Source of the DNA: Hymenolepis diminuta
Lineage: Eukaryota; Platyhelminthes; Cestoda; Cyclophyllidea; Hymenolepididae
DNA length: 64,000 bases
NCBI GenBank assembly: GCA_900708905.1
Contig: CAADRB010000017.1
Span: 1,826,251-1,890,250 of the forward strand
Direction: 5' to 3'
In this document: in pieces, positions 25,561 to 42,196 of the stretch
Layout: the number at the start of each line of letters is the position of its first letter
How positions within the stretch are numbered: position 1 is the stretch's first letter
Position numbers and translations under genes: made by a program
The notes under the pieces: generated by a model
The model's input: the letters and a program-made list of their open reading frames with translations, nothing else
Told to the model about the DNA's origin: nothing
Databases searched by the model: none

Positions 25561-28219
25561 GTCTTGTAATCAAGATTTCTACATAGCCTCTGTTGCGGTC
25601 ATGGTCCCTGAAACTTAAATCCTTGAGATACTAATATCATTCTATGGCAAGAATTTCAAGGAAAGTGGGTGGGTGTTCTCAAGAGAGGTAGTTTGTATTT
25701 ACTAGCATGTCCCTGATTTCATCCATTTCAACTTCATCTGACTGTATAAGAAAGCGTACACTAATTTTTTCATGTTAGAAGGTTGAGAGGTGGTGCCACT
25801 CCCATTTTTAGAGATGCAGAGCCGTTAGGTGTTACATTTTTTCTTCCACTTGCCAAGATAGTGGGATGATTTTAACTTAAATTATATCAGTAAATGGATT
25901 TGAATACCCGTGAAATGATCAACTGTTTGGATATGCAAAAATCTCTTGCTGGCGAGATTTCATTTCCAGATCCGACTGAGGAAAGCCAATAATCAATATG
26001 AATGATAAGACTTTCAAACTCTGTTTTTAGTAATGAATAACAAAAGACTTTCTTTCATTCTCCACAATTAGTGTCACTGTGCACACGTGGCACAGGACGC
26101 AACATTCAAGGGGCAAGAGAACGTTATGACGGTACGGCACTTTTGCTTGTGCATCAAGTGCATGATGCAGTGACGCAAAAGCCATTGATCTTATTGTGAC
26201 TATGGAACACTTTGCACCTGTGGGCATCTAATTGTCCTTTTTCTTCCTGCGAACTTCGCAAGCTGAATGAAACTTAGGATTTACCAATGTAGGATAAAGA
26301 AAATTGCCTAGGTTTCATGGCAATACCAATTTCTCTTTAACAAGATTCTGTTAATCGATGCATTTATTAAGAGATTAATAAATCTCCTATGATGAAAAGC
26401 AACTGGATAGAATGGACAAAAGCTCAATATGTCGAACGAAGATAATAAAGATATGTTATCAGGCAGCTTGAAGGAAGAGGTTAATCTCAATATGCAATAG
26501 ACTTGGGAAAAAGTGTTAAGCAAATTACGATAACAGTTAAGCGGAGATGTTCTTCTGTAATATTAATCAGTTATCATGAAATAAGACCTTTATTTCAAAA
26601 TTCTTCACCTGCGAAAAGAGGATAAAATCTTTCCAAGCCCCTTCGTGGGAAGCTCTTGTAGCCATTTACTTGGGTAAAGGGAAGATATCCTCTACCGAAA
26701 AACTTGCATTCTACCAACCCTCATTTTGGCTAAAATTAACCAGTCTAATTAATTACCCACATCAATGATTGAGCATCGATCTCCTGATCTCTTTGATCAT
26801 TTAATAAGATAAATTTTGTTAAATTTGGGCGTGTCTAAAATATTTTGGAAGAAATTAGTTCAGCAAAATATGGCATTGTAGTAGGAGCAGTCTCTCTAAC
26901 TTTCCATTTTTCAGTCTCTTCCAAATTTCTATACAATATCGAAGATTTTAACTCTTGACGAACGATCATTTCCCCTTACGATCAAATAATTAGTAAAATA
27001 AAAACTTGGAATGGTATTACAGAATTATTAATATAATAAGTAATAAATAATTTTCATAAAACTGAAGCTCTCTCCTAGCGAAGAATGTTAAACTGAGGAA
27101 GATGATTTAATAATGTGAGATTTTCTTTACAATGAGTTGAGGCAAGTGCATAATTACTTTTTTAAACCAAACTCAATTAATATAGCAAAATATGTGCATA
27201 CTGAGGTTAAACTGCAGTTCACTCGTAATTAGTTTATACTTAATCCATCTTACTAGAACGACAGGGCCAATGAGAGCAAGAACGTGATTTTTCTGATTGG
27301 AAAGTTAATCACTATCCGGCTACCAAAATCCTTTAAAATCACTGACTGAATGAATCATTTCAAAACATCCTTAAAATAAGTCACTGTCACCGTCTGCTCC
27401 GTAATACTCCATAGCTTTCACAAAAATGTTGCATATACATTCTGATTTTCGTTAATTTAACAGTAGGAATGAAATCCGTGAGATATCAGGTGTCTATTGA
27501 GTTTACCAACAACAATCTTAAATTGAACTAGTGCTACCTAAAATACGATAAATTTTGGTAGTTTAACAATTATACTTTGATGCTAAAAAGAAGTATGGCC
27601 TGAATATCGAAAATAAGCTAAACAAACGCTACATCCACAATAAAGCTACCGCCCAATTAAACCCAACTACTGGGCAATTATCTGGAACAGCATATGGAGT
27701 TACCAGTTTATGTTGGACTGTGGCTAGGGCAGTGCCCCAGAATTATAGAGGTCAAAATTCATAACCTAAAACTTATAAAACTCCAATATTGGGAGACTGG
27801 AATTAGCATACGCCCCTCAAATAATAAAACTTGATTAAAATTTTAAATTGAAATGACCTTACCACTACTTAAAGTAATCTCAATTCGATTATCGATCTTT
27901 CAAAATCATTTACCCACCGCATATTAAGCTCCAGTTTATTTGGCTAATGACTCATCTCTTTTCCTCGGGCGGTCTATCGACTTTTCGACCGATATATTCA
28001 CCTTCATTAACCATCTGCCCTTTTTCAGTATTCTAATTAGGAGGAATATTAGCGACGAGTCATTGTGTTTGATTTATCCCTTAAAAATTCCTTTTTGTAT
28101 ACATTTTACTACTGAGCGATACTGCTCATAACACTCTCTGTCATTTCATGCAGTTTAGCATCATCACTGATTTTGCAGGAAGCATAGTCAAAATAGACAT
28201 TCATTAGAAAGTATCTCAT
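25561..28219. other. Gene-poor intergenic tract
   Basis: No gene, RNA gene or clear repeat was recognised. About 26080-26230 is GC-richer and contains a 66-codon open frame on the minus strand without recognised domains, which I do not call a gene. Confidence 0.45.
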
Positions 28220-29570
28220 AGATAAGGTAGGTTAAAATGAAAGCACATGATGATCTATAAGAGTATGAAAAGATGGTAAAAAAACAATAAGATACAAGGA
28301 TGAGAGGGGAAACTATCTTGCCACAATGGCCACTACCCTCTCTTTCAGCAGGGGACATGAAGATGAATATATCACGCCATAATGGCTTACCCATTGATCC
28401 ACCCTGCGTACTTCTGTTCGGGCAACCGAGGTTGTGATTCTACTTCCAACAGTATAGAGCACAAAAAATTGATATAAAAGAGGTAAATACGTAAAATCAC
28501 AATTAATACTCCATGAACAATCCCAATATTATAATTATAATAAGTATAACATGCATATTAAAAGTAGGAAAAAACAAATACACTGAATGAGTATAAATGC
28601 TCACTAAGTCTCGTAATTCTGATTTCAATGCATAAATAACGTTTATAGTACAATTGCTTTCATTTTGAATGAAATATTAGATGTCTAAGACGAACTAAGA
28701 GAGGTGTTTTTATAAGGAAGTCACCCCTCATATTGACAAGAACTAATCTCTGCGGTCGAACATCTACACCACGGGTCGCACACCGATGGGCATTGATTTT
28801 GCAACCTCTGACTTGTCAAACACGCAGTGATCGAGTGTAATCAACTTGTCAATTTACCGTTTGAAGGCCTTCCGAACATTTGAGGTCACACACACTGAGC
28901 CTACTTCAAAATGACGTGATGCCGTTTGAATAGCCTCGGTTACGATGCAGTGTTTCAGAGACTGAGAGGTCACAAGCTACAGGCTCTTCGGTACTTATGG
29001 AGATTTTGGTATGACTAATTGAAATGACTTGTAAAAGCAACTTTTCTACCACTTCGCTGAAGACCCAAAATGGAGAGTTGAGGCAGATAGCTTAGCTTGA
29101 AGTTAGAATCCTACAACAACCATCGCTTGAGTAAGAACCAAGACAGTCGTGTAAACAGATCTGTATTATCATGGTACCATGATTGCGGTATGTCATGATA
29201 TAGTGCGCTGATATAGAGGAAAGCAAAATTAGGATATTGATCAACTAGAGGATACATGACAGAGCAAATAATGCAGCGAACTTATAAAATTCGGACAAAG
29301 AAAGCCGCGACAAGTGGCTAAATTTAATTTACGAGTATAGGAAGTGCGGTCTAAATATGTACCTATTATTACACATCTTACGGACAAGCTAATACGGAAT
29401 GAAAGGGCAAAAAGGTCCACAAGAGTAAGAATAATAGAACGGCAGACAAGGAAACTTTAAAGAGTACAAGAAGGTAGGAGAACCAACCATCTTGTAACAA
29501 TGACCACTTCAGTCTCTAGCAGGATGGGGTTGTGGTTTAGTATATCTCGGATCTCAGTTTCTTATAGTTT
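28220..29570. repeat. Diverged direct-repeat pair, possible old LTR element
   Basis: Two stretches, about 28220-28400 and 29395-29570, align in direct orientation with many differences. Shared pieces include ATGAAAG, AAGAGTA.GAA, AACNATCTTG followed by ACAATG.CCACT, and a CTCTNTNNNAGCAGGA-type stretch. They lie about 1.18 kb apart, the arrangement of two LTRs around a short internal region. The intervening DNA contains a copy of the SINE-like repeat but no recognisable gag or pol. The element reading is inference. Confidence 0.4.
28745..28965 (-). repeat. SINE-like dispersed repeat, copy 1
   Basis: On the minus strand this GC-richer stretch shares ordered blocks with 32945-33140 (minus) and 59890-60000 (plus): TTTGACAAGTC, then an AGGTTG block, then CATCGGTGTG. 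Divergence is high and the ends are unclear. See 59890-60000 for the tRNA-like head. Confidence 0.4.
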
Positions 29571-31346
29571 CACTTTTTCACTGGTAAAGGCCCGTCTATT
29601 AGCTAGTGAGCTTGCTAGTTTAGAATACTTCCAATTACGGAGCGTGCTAGGTGGTTTTCACGAATTCAACATAAAATTAGATAGGTAGATGGAGAATAAA
29701 GGAAAAATGGAGTTGGAACGGATTCCCATTATAAAATTGTTTCGGTGATCAGTAGACCTATTTTACTTTGGTTTACATGCGCATTAACTAGTAGTTAGTG
29801 GAATACATTTTAAGTTACTTACCCATTTGTTTCGGTTGTATAAATCACATTTTCGGCTCAGCTTCTTGTTCTCTCTTGACTGGATGTCCTTTTTTGAATT
29901 CATCCCAACTTATTCTATCTCTTTTCTACCCTGTTTGAGATGAAGATAAGAAAGGCTTCTCAATCCTCCACCTGTTAGCCCTTAAATTACGGCCCTTTTC
30001 TAATAAACGCACTTCTTAAAAAACATTCACGGGATCGTATCTGAGCTGTTAACTTTAAAAATCTAGACGTGCGTCATCCCATGTTACCCTATGGCAAAGA
30101 TTAACCTATAAACTGATAAATCACCATAGAAAATAAATTCGATTGACAGATAAAGTTATTGCTAACTTTCTCATAAAGTAACTTAATGTTCTACTCGCAT
30201 GTTAACAGTAGTAAATTGTTAGGAAGCCGAATCAAATACTTCAGATGCTTTATTCCACGTGAATTGGACTATCAACTATTGGATTTCTACGCTCATGCAG
30301 AAGAATACAATTTTGTCAATAATGCAATTATTGGCCAGCCAGGCAGTCAATCATTTATCAAGCATTTAAATCCATATAAGCAAACTGTAGGAGTCATTAT
30401 AAGAAATGAACTCTAGTAAGCTCTGTTATATCTACAATACGTTTGTTAGTCTGCTTGTTTATGATTGTGAGATATAAATGAATCAGTGGCATTACCAGCC
30501 ATTTAATTAAAATAAGTGCCCAACAGGCTCAAAATATCCCAGACATGAACCCACTCGGAAATCCAGGATTAAAATTTTACAAATTAACTTTTGAAACACA
30601 TCGATATTACAAATTGAATTACACCCTTTACGGGAATGTGGACAATTCATTACTTCAAACAAAGTAAGACTCTTGACCTCCTGATTTCGTTGTAAACACT
30701 TATTTGACTCCCACCCACCCTTTCATTCCGTACAAAATTACTTTGTAATTTGGCCTGTTCGGATGTTATCCCATGATTAAAGCTTCTAAGGTTTTTTGAC
30801 TTCAATAACAAAATGATAATATACGTAATGAATACTCCAGAGGGTATTTCTTCTTTTCCTGTTTGATCTAGTAATCATCTCTGGTATATTTTTATTGCCA
30901 AAAACGCCTTTGAAGTTATAAAATCCAGCAAGGTCACACTTAAACATATTAATACTGAAAGTGAAACATTTATTATCACAGTAAGTTGGGATTAATATGT
31001 GTCAACTTACTAAGATAGGGAAAATAAACCAATAAATTCCTTTCCAATCTACACATGATATAACCCAACCTTATTTGAAATAAAATTTCATAATTTAGAG
31101 AATCTACTTGCGCATTAATAGCGGAAAATTAAATCTAAAACTCTCCTTGAACTCTGTAAACCAGGATTCAGGTTACAACACGAAATTAATAAAGTATATC
31201 CCACTGTGTATAAAACTGCAACAAAAATCACCGAACCGCTAATTGCAAATCTTAGAATTTACCAAGGGTAGCATAGAAGTCCAATAAACCGGTTAGTCTG
31301 CGAGCATACAACTCTCCCCATCCGTTGATGAGAGTATAACAAGCGC
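29571..31346. other. Gene-poor intergenic tract
   Basis: No gene was recognised. A 76-codon frame at 30186-30416 (+) has a protein-like composition but no recognised domain and is within chance length. Confidence 0.4.
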
Positions 31347-31628
31347 CGATAATACCGTATTCACAAGGTAGCGCAAGCCACTACTGATGAATGGGAAGCT
31401 AGGCAAGCAACTTTGTCAGTACGGTACCACGCACCAACACATGGATCACCACTAGCGCTGGGTGAACCAACTAGAAATTTGGACCTGAGATATACTCATC
31501 CACAGCCCCAAACTATGCTAGATGATCTACGTACTTCTGTACTGTCTGGCGAGGTTATTAGCTTAACTTACTCTCAATTCGTAAATATCAATGTGCCTGA
31601 TTGCCTACAGTATCTCTCTGGTGATTGA
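31347..31628 (+). other. Possible coding exon, unidentified
   Basis: An open frame running to a TGA at 31626-31628 has unusually even, non-AT-biased residue composition for this tract (His, Pro, Arg, Asp, Gly well represented, for example YHAPTHGSPLALGEPTRN). A weak acceptor-like CACAAG lies at its left edge, about 31363. No partner exon or domain was recognised, so it could be a terminal exon of an unknown gene, a decayed exon or chance. Confidence 0.25.
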
Positions 31629-32176
31629 TGCTTTTGTTCCCTATCCCATTCATAAGGAGTTTTTCCTATTTCCCTTCTCCGTTCGAACACCTCATCCATC
31701 ATCAACCATCAAATCCCATTTTCCTCATAACCGCGGACGGTCGGTGAAAATAGCAGTCTCACAAGAATGAAACATTCTAACTTCTCTCTCGCTTTGTTAA
31801 AAGCTACGCATCTACCTATCCAATCCGATCACTTTCTATTAACCAAAAGAACTAAAAAAGTTAAAACTACAAATAAGCAAACCGTATCATGCTCCGCACT
31901 AACGATAAACTCCGGTTTTTCCATGATGTATAAAAATAGACGTAGACACACATAGAGCACGCAGATATGATCAAGTCATAGCCATTTCGCCCATCGTCGA
32001 AAAGCGGGACAAGGAGAGGAAGGAATAGGTGAGAATTCTCAGAGGTTCCCAAGTTTCCTTCTCTCACATGACAAGACATCACAAAGAGCGCGAATGTGGC
32101 ATAAATATGTATATAATATAAGTCTTTGATTTGCAAAAGAGGGAAGAAAAAGTACACAGACACGGCGCCGCCACTG
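31629..32176 (-). other. Probable 3' flank/UTR of YY1
   Basis: This stretch lies downstream of the YY1 stop codon on the minus strand. It contains no supported gene. Overlapping short frames on both strands show no domains. Confidence 0.4.
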
Positions 32177-35246
<3,070 letters not shown>

Positions 35247-35688
35247 AACAAGAAATCTCGCAAAATAATGAAACCGCTGTTTACACGCCCATACGGGGTC
35301 AAATTCAAAGGCAATTGAGAGCGGCTTGTTTGGTCAAATTGATTAATTAAAACAAATATACTTTGTGCTAATGTTTATTAAATTCTACACTTTCATGCGT
35401 TTGTAAATATCAAAATGTATTTATACTGTAATTTAATTTCATACTCTTTGCATAAATAAAATATTGAAAATACACAAGCATTGATTACGATATTTGGGAA
35501 CATATATTGATCTAGAATAAGCATGACTCTCACACCCTGGCAACCCCCAAGCCGAGGTGAAAAATCAAGCAAGATTACAAAAACCTCCCAGATCATATTT
35601 GAGTTAAAGAAGACATTTAATGTCGGTAGAAAAAAACATGAAAGCCAAAGGGTAAAACAAAGTATTAATGGAATTTTGACAAAGACAT
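35247..35688. other. YY1-PIGS intergenic spacer
   Basis: A 442 bp spacer between the PIGS stop and the YY1 start, both on the minus strand. It must hold the PIGS 3' end and the YY1 5' region. No clear TATA box or polyadenylation signal was pinned down. Open frames in it are shadows. Confidence 0.5.
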
Positions 35689-38600
35689 TCATTTCGCCCC
35701 CTTTCTTAAAAAGAATTTCAAGGCCGCAACTCCGGATGCGATAAGCGGAAGTCCAATTGGCGCAAATAGAGGCACATATATCCCAAATATTTGATCGGAC
35801 TGAAACGACAAAAAAACGGTTATAAATGGGAGATTAAGAGTTGAGTTTGAAGATAATTTAGGTAATTTACGGGAAAATAGAGAAGATCCAACAAACTATG
35901 ATCAAAGAAAGCAGCATCAGCATTTTCTAGTGCTATGCGTGCAGCGATAAAAGCCCTAGCTCCTGGATTTTTCGAAGATGCAGAAGGAGGAGAAGCCAGT
36001 TCCGAAACTGCCTCTGACCAAGCAGAAACGGCGGATTTCACACGGTTCGCTACCTCAAAGTTGATAACCATAGTTGGAACCCTCTCTATAGTGCTCACTA
36101 AAGATGTAAGAGTCAATGCAGCTGTGGAGAGACTCTCAATTGCACGCCTGCGCAGCCAGAGGTCCAACTTGATAAAAACGTAAAAATACCAACATTTTGA
36201 TAGATTGAACATTAAGAAAAAAAGAAGTAGATATATCATAATCGTGATAAACGATTTATAGTTCCACTATATGTACATGGATAAATCTCCACTACGTATC
36301 TAGAGTCGATTCAAAAGTAGTTCTACTGATGGGATTCATTTTTACTTAATACAATTTTACCACTAATAATAGAAAATCGACCAACCTCCCATTTAACAAC
36401 CACTCCTTTCACTGAACCACTCTCCAACAGGATCTCCGATCCACCTCTACCAACGCTGACGATATCCTGACTGCGAACCGAGAGTCCCACAAAGGATCGA
36501 ATGGTATTCACCAGAACCCCACCTAGGTTTTCCAAGCTAATATCCACATCATCGAGGGAGATAAAGGCTCCCCATTGCGGAACCAGAGCAATACTTGATG
36601 GTGGATCCGCTCTAGAACTTCCAGAGATATGAAAGCGAAGAGGTTTGCGCTTAGTGGCGTTGTATTCCCGCGTTGGGGTATCGACGACCACTACAAGATG
36701 TAAACCGCCATTAGTTTCATTTGATAGACTCCTCTCTGAAGCATGCTGACCCAAGTAGGCCTCAAGAGAGTTGAGGACATTAGACAGCTGGGCAGATGTG
36801 TAGAATCGATGAGTGCGGTCCTTTGACAGTTTACTGTGAAAAATAAAACGATGCTGCTTACTATTTTGTAGAAAGCAACAACGAGAGACAATTAGAAGAA
36901 CCTACCTCCATTCTAAAGCATCAAGCATGACCGAGTATAGGTACTGCGAATAGAGATTCAAATTGAGGAATCGTTTCAAATCTCCAAGACCAGGGTTGAC
37001 ATATCTTTGGAGCCATTCGCCAAAACTGAGGTTTGAGACGTTGCCAGGACCCCACATCCAATCATCCGTGGAGGGCAGACAAGGTGGGCTGGAAGGTTCA
37101 ACATTATAGGGGCTTACTAACGTTACGGTAATCTCGTAGCCAGGGGCTGCTGGAAGTTGGTAGGTTCGTAGCTTGGCAACCTCAGCGCGGGCGGAGGCGT
37201 AGTCTACCAGAGTACTATTGGAGGTAGTGCTTGGCATTGAGATTTCAGTGTTACTACCTTTCCACCAAACTGATGAGTAGATTGCCTGTTATTAAAAAAA
37301 GTGTAGTGCTTTTATTAAGACACAAACGAAGAGAGTTTAATACTCGTCTACTATCTAGAAAGTAGAATAAATTGAATCAATTTTTCCAAATATATAAAAG
37401 GTAGAGGCAAATAATATTTTATAAACAAATCTGTGCGCTAGTGACACAATAGTCAACGTTGTCTGTCATGTCGGAGATCACAAGACAGATGGTCGTTGGT
37501 GCACATTCAGTGATGTATGTGTCTACTTTTGGTTAAAAAAAGGAGTATGCAGAATGCGATTTTCCCCGCAAAAGCGATGTCAGATAAAAATTAATAATTT
37601 TTATTCATGAAAAATTTGACTAACAGGGATCATTGTCTTGCTTACTTTTGGAGTAAAGCCTACAATTAAGGCAACTACGTGTAATAATCGAATTCTGGCT
37701 TTTGTGAGTTAGTATGGGTGGTAAATACGCCTATAACAGTAGCAAAAACATAATATTTACCATCTAACTATTTTTGCAATGTCTAAAGCAAAAAAGTCTT
37801 CAATCTCTCAACGAACAGTGACATGCCCAATTCTTTACAAGATGTTTGAGAACTTATGCACAGAAATAAGGGTTCTGTTGAGGTTAGAGTGACAACAGTT
37901 ACAGAGCAGAACACCAAGAGCTGATCAGGCCAAAATGTATTGAACAAACCGCTAGGATGATTCGAGCGAGTAAGAGATGAGGAACGTAAGCGATGGGAGG
38001 GAAGCGTAGGGGTCGGCAAATGAAAAGTGTGTGTATACTTATGTGAATGGGTGGAAATACAAAGACAGTTTATATGGGTCACTTAAGTAAGAACGCGCGT
38101 GAGAACATGACCACAGATGTACCCTCGCAAACGGAACAGTATCAAAAGAGGTTGCACGAAATGCAGACAAGGCTGGACTTCCTAATTATCAGGATCTTAT
38201 ATGCTCTCAAACTAACGTCCCTTGATCTCAGTCTTGTAGGGCCTCTCTGAGGAATCTTCTGTCTAATCCGGGTTGATACACACTCAAAGTGCCCTGAGGT
38301 TATACACATGAAGTCTGCCACAACTGGCACCGTCATTAACAGCCTTCTACAGATATCCACAAACCGAGGTGTACCGAAAGTTATTATGTCTAGAAATATC
38401 ACCCAGTTCTCTCCTTTTCGAGTTGAGGACTTTTGTCGTGGTCTAAATATCACCTTTTTATACTCTCCGTCTAATCTCAACGGTCTGGATGAGCAAATTC
38501 CCATGACAGTGATCCTGACAAGAGGAGACAGTGGAAGAGATCCTTATTTTTTTACAGTTTAGGTACCGGATGACGCCTCATGCTGATTTCCAGATCTGGA

Positions 38601-41331
38601 TGCGCTATCGCAAACATCTCCGTCCTCGATAAGCAACCATATCGCCCGAACCGAAAACGGATATTGGAGACGTTGTATAACAATGAACAATTTTTATCCA
38701 AGAAAAATTAAATTAGCAATTTATTCATAAAATTTGCATATTTGTTACAATGTGCCAAATTACAGGGTCGTTCTCGAAGAACTGTGGAGTAAAGCGTACC
38801 ACTAAGACAATAACGTGTTATTATTGAGTTCGAGAAATTGTGGCTATTTAGGGAGCCTAATAAGGTTATAACGAGCGACCCCAGGATATCTTAAATCAAT
38901 TTAACACCAAGCGAATCGATCCACAATATCTAATGCAAAACCTGCTCTACGAGAAACATAAATAGTTCAAACTACAACTGATTGATAATTCATTTCTAAT
39001 TGTCTGAATTGATTACCTGTAGAGTAGGTGGTTTGACCAGTTGCTCCTGTAGAATTCCAAGAATAATGGAAGTCATCTTTTCAGTTGGCAGCGAGCGTAA
39101 ATAGATGATATTGCGTTCTGTAATTGCTCGAACAACAGCATCTAATTTGGTCGATTCATTCTCTAGCCCTTTCGAACCTGACGGTAAAATGACAAAGTAG
39201 TATGCGCTCTCAACACTGGAAATAAAGAAAATGACATGAAACTAACATGAATAAATTGACAATATCGTAAATATTAATAGAAAGGCAAGCATTGTTAAGC
39301 ATACAACCAGTCTAATTTTACCGAGGATGAAATTCCGCACTGAAAAGTCGCTCTGAGAATCTTTTTTATTCCTCTCCCCTTACTTTTTGTTGAACTGGAA
39401 CCAAGACAATCACTTTCTCAGCAGTAATAGGCGACGTAAAGGCTATTATCTCATCAACCAATATGATATGACAAGAGCAGAATGTTAAGACGCTTTATAC
39501 CTCGTAAAACAGCAATCATTCTTAATACAGTTCTCAATTATTGGCGAAATAAGAAAAAACACAGTCTTTCTTAAAATTAATTATGAGGGGCATAACCCAG
39601 TGAGTGGAATGGCCAATTGCGCTGGTTAAGTCTGACTAACATACAGGATAGTAGAATTCCAGTCTCTCATCAGAGAGGCTCTGTGACGCCATTTTCTACC
39701 CAAGATGACCGTTGGAAAACGCCTTGACAAATGCGTATGAGAATTATTATTATTAAGGACACAATTAACAGAGACCTAAGATAGAATTGGTGGTTAAGAG
39801 TCACAAGCATCCGAAATGAAATAAAAGTACCAAAACAAGCTCTCACTTTAGAGCTGAGCAGTGGTTCATGAATTTTAAATATCAAATTTTTCTCTAGCGA
39901 AAACATAAACAGATATACATTCCTCAATCCAAATTTTTCGCATTAAACGAAGTTTTAATAACTTGTAAGCACAACTATAAAGAACGTTTTTCTCAGTGAC
40001 TATTATTGAAATGAACTTCAATAAAAATTTCCCTACTTGTGCCGAACAGCCGACGATTTATCCCCTCCCAAATGGACAAAAAGATCCGAGTTGACCAGCG
40101 TATGATCTAAGTCCGAGGAAACGCCTTTCGCTAGAACATCTTTGGACACTTGTCCGGAGGCATCAGACACGTAGAAACGGTAGTCTACTCGAACTGGAAG
40201 AGCAGTGTAGCGACGTGTCTCTGAATCACGACCTGAAGCGGCAGCAACAACTTGATGTTGAGCATCTAGACTCCGTTGTGCATCTGCGGCCTTGAAGTAG
40301 AGGGATTGCTTGAGACTGTCGATATCTTCTTTAGGCAACTTGGGATCGAGGTTAAGGACAGCAACCTGTAAGGCCAAATGCATGAGTAAAAAATCCCACT
40401 CAATTTTTTTCAGATTTCAAAAAATATGACAAACAGATGCCCTTGGTTTGAATATTGTGTATTTCATCAAACGCTTTACTACTGAGGAATTATGATGTTC
40501 TTTAATAAACCTTTTTTAGAACACACTTCCTACAATTGCCACAATACGATTACAGCCCTGATATTGGGAGTATATCAATGAACATTGATTGAAACTGACA
40601 TAGGCTGTTTGAATGAAGATTATAGTAAAACTTCTTCACTTAAAGATAAGGGATGTAAAACACTTTCCTTACATTGACTTCAGAGTGACTTCACATTTAA
40701 TACATCAAAATCAATATGATTCTGCAGTATGATTTAAAATGCATTCAATATTTTACCAATCCAATTGGTTAAACGCTAAGGCACCTTCATAATTTGATTG
40801 AAAATGGCAATTAACAAATTCTCAGAAACAAGAGAAAACAAATACTTCAGACCTGAGTTAACTGGTAAACTAATGAGGCCAATATAAGATGTTTTTCAGT
40901 GAAATTCTAAATGGCATACCAAATAAAGATTTCAAATTAATAATCACATATAATTAGGAGTGAATTTGTCAAAAGAAGACTATTCATTAAATGCAAGTCG
41001 AATTTTACCTTTTTATATACCATCAGAGAAAATTCTAAGGTGCGAGACCGATTTAGAACCTATGGCTTTTTTTCTAACAATCCTTAATCTGGCTTACATC
41101 AATACCAACAGTGATAGCCTGTGATGCAATAGCTCCAATCTTCTCCGTGGGCAGAGCATGTTGCTCAGGCGAAGTGGTATACCACCACAGCGGGAGTCCA
41201 ATCACCACTCCAACGAGGAAGTAAAAAAGTGCTATGCTATGGAACCATTGACGCTCACGCCGCGTCGGCATGAGAGCCTCCAGCTCGGCCTTCTCAATTT
41301 CCGCTCTGGACTTGTCTCCAGCTGCTGTCGC
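35689..41331 (-). CDS. PIGS: GPI transamidase component PIG-S
   Basis: PIG-S is an ER-membrane subunit of the transamidase that attaches GPI anchors to protein C-termini. Minus-strand exons are 41331-41098, 40365-40037, 39215-39017, 37285-36906, 36833-36386, 36167-35871 and 35799-35689; all phases agree. The most likely start is the ATG at 41271-41269, giving 645 residues (human 555), but the frame is open back to the acceptor at 41331 and an upstream exon is possible. An N-terminal membrane segment ends in VIGLPLWWYTT, matching the human VLGLPLWWKTT. Mid-protein matches include PAAPGYEITVTLVSP and WGAFISLDDVD. A C-terminal helical region has LTLTSLVSTIERV and AFFDHSLLDLLYFP. A last membrane segment, IYVPLFAPIGLPLIASG, is followed by a short basic tail. 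Between them lies the large luminal region. The third intron (1731 bp) carries a dead Ty3/gypsy-like element in opposite orientation. Confidence 0.92.
37580..38875 (+). mobile_element. Decayed Ty3/gypsy-like LTR retrotransposon in PIGS intron
   Basis: Two diverged direct repeats, about 37580-37745 and 38695-38875, share TGGAGTAAAGC and further blocks (TAC, AAG, ACGTGT, ATAAT, GAATTC-like) and resemble LTRs. Between them the plus strand carries an integrase core relic: VDTHSKCPEV near 38270 matches the family's vDayskWpEv with its first catalytic Asp, and RGVPKVIMSRNITQF near 38380 matches the GlP..ivSDnGtqF block with the second catalytic Asp replaced by Arg. FCRGLNITF and then, after a frameshift, FRYRMTPHA follow in the usual order. 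Stops and frameshifts show it is dead, and reverse transcriptase and gag are missing. It lies antisense to PIGS, about 1.3 kb in all. Confidence 0.75.
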
Positions 41332-42196
41332 CTGAAATGACCAAAGACAAGAGATGATAAGATACAATGATCTCAAAACAACATATCAAACTCAACAACT
41401 CAAAAGAGCAAGCATTACAAAGCTAGCGAGCATTAGATTATTCAGTGAAAATGAGATTTAAGAAATCGCAATAAGACAATAAAGCAATCTAACGATTACA
41501 AGTAAATAAGAACTATTGAAAACAGAATGCAACTAATAATCGGAGATCTATTCTATGGTTTAGAGGAAAAACTGGGTCTGAAATAAGGAGAAGTCACTCA
41601 AATTGTGTAAAAAATAATGTGATCAGGAGGATCTACAACACAGAGAAACATTTGAATGTAAGTTTCTTAATTAGAGGAGCTGCAGGAAAATTACACTACA
41701 CAAAAAATCTGTCAGAAAAATTAGCTCTCCTCAGAAGAAAGCAATGCTTCCTTCACAAGGAATCACAGGTGGCGTTATAGATCAGTAGATAGCAGACAAT
41801 GTAAGGATAAACGCAGTTAAGTAATGACAAAATATACATGGGGAATAATAAAAAGAATAGTAACACTTTATCATACAATCGCAGAGATTCACTCATTTTA
41901 GAGTCAACGGCCTCTAAAAACAAAGCGTGCAAACTTGTACCAATAAATAAAACGAAAGACATTGTTAACCATTAATAGCAAGTTTCTGTGCTTATCTAGA
42001 AAAACCAAAGTTATAAAACGCCAATTATAAGCTTAAGTTAATTAAGAAAGCAATAGAGAAGCATAGACAAAGATTCAATAGAGAAAGCAGGAATAGAAGT
42101 CAAATCATCATTAACGAATCAACGCACCCAAGCAGAAAAGTCGCATGCAAAACACTATCACTTTATTAGTCAATCGTTTGATTTACAAAAAAAAAA
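41332..42196. other. FTSJ1-PIGS spacer with possible acceptor
   Basis: No supported gene. On the minus strand a good 3' splice site (pyrimidine-rich, ending CATTTCAG at 41332) directly precedes the first recognised PIGS exon. It may join an unidentified 5' exon in this spacer or accept a spliced leader in trans. Frames here do not resemble the PIGS N-terminus. Confidence 0.5.

Noticed and set aside
30186..30416. 76-codon plus-strand ORF with protein-like composition
   Set aside because: No domain, no splice context and ordinary length for this base composition.
38142..38504. 120-codon minus-strand ORF in the PIGS intron
   Set aside because: It is antisense to the integrase relic, which explains the sequence better on the plus strand.
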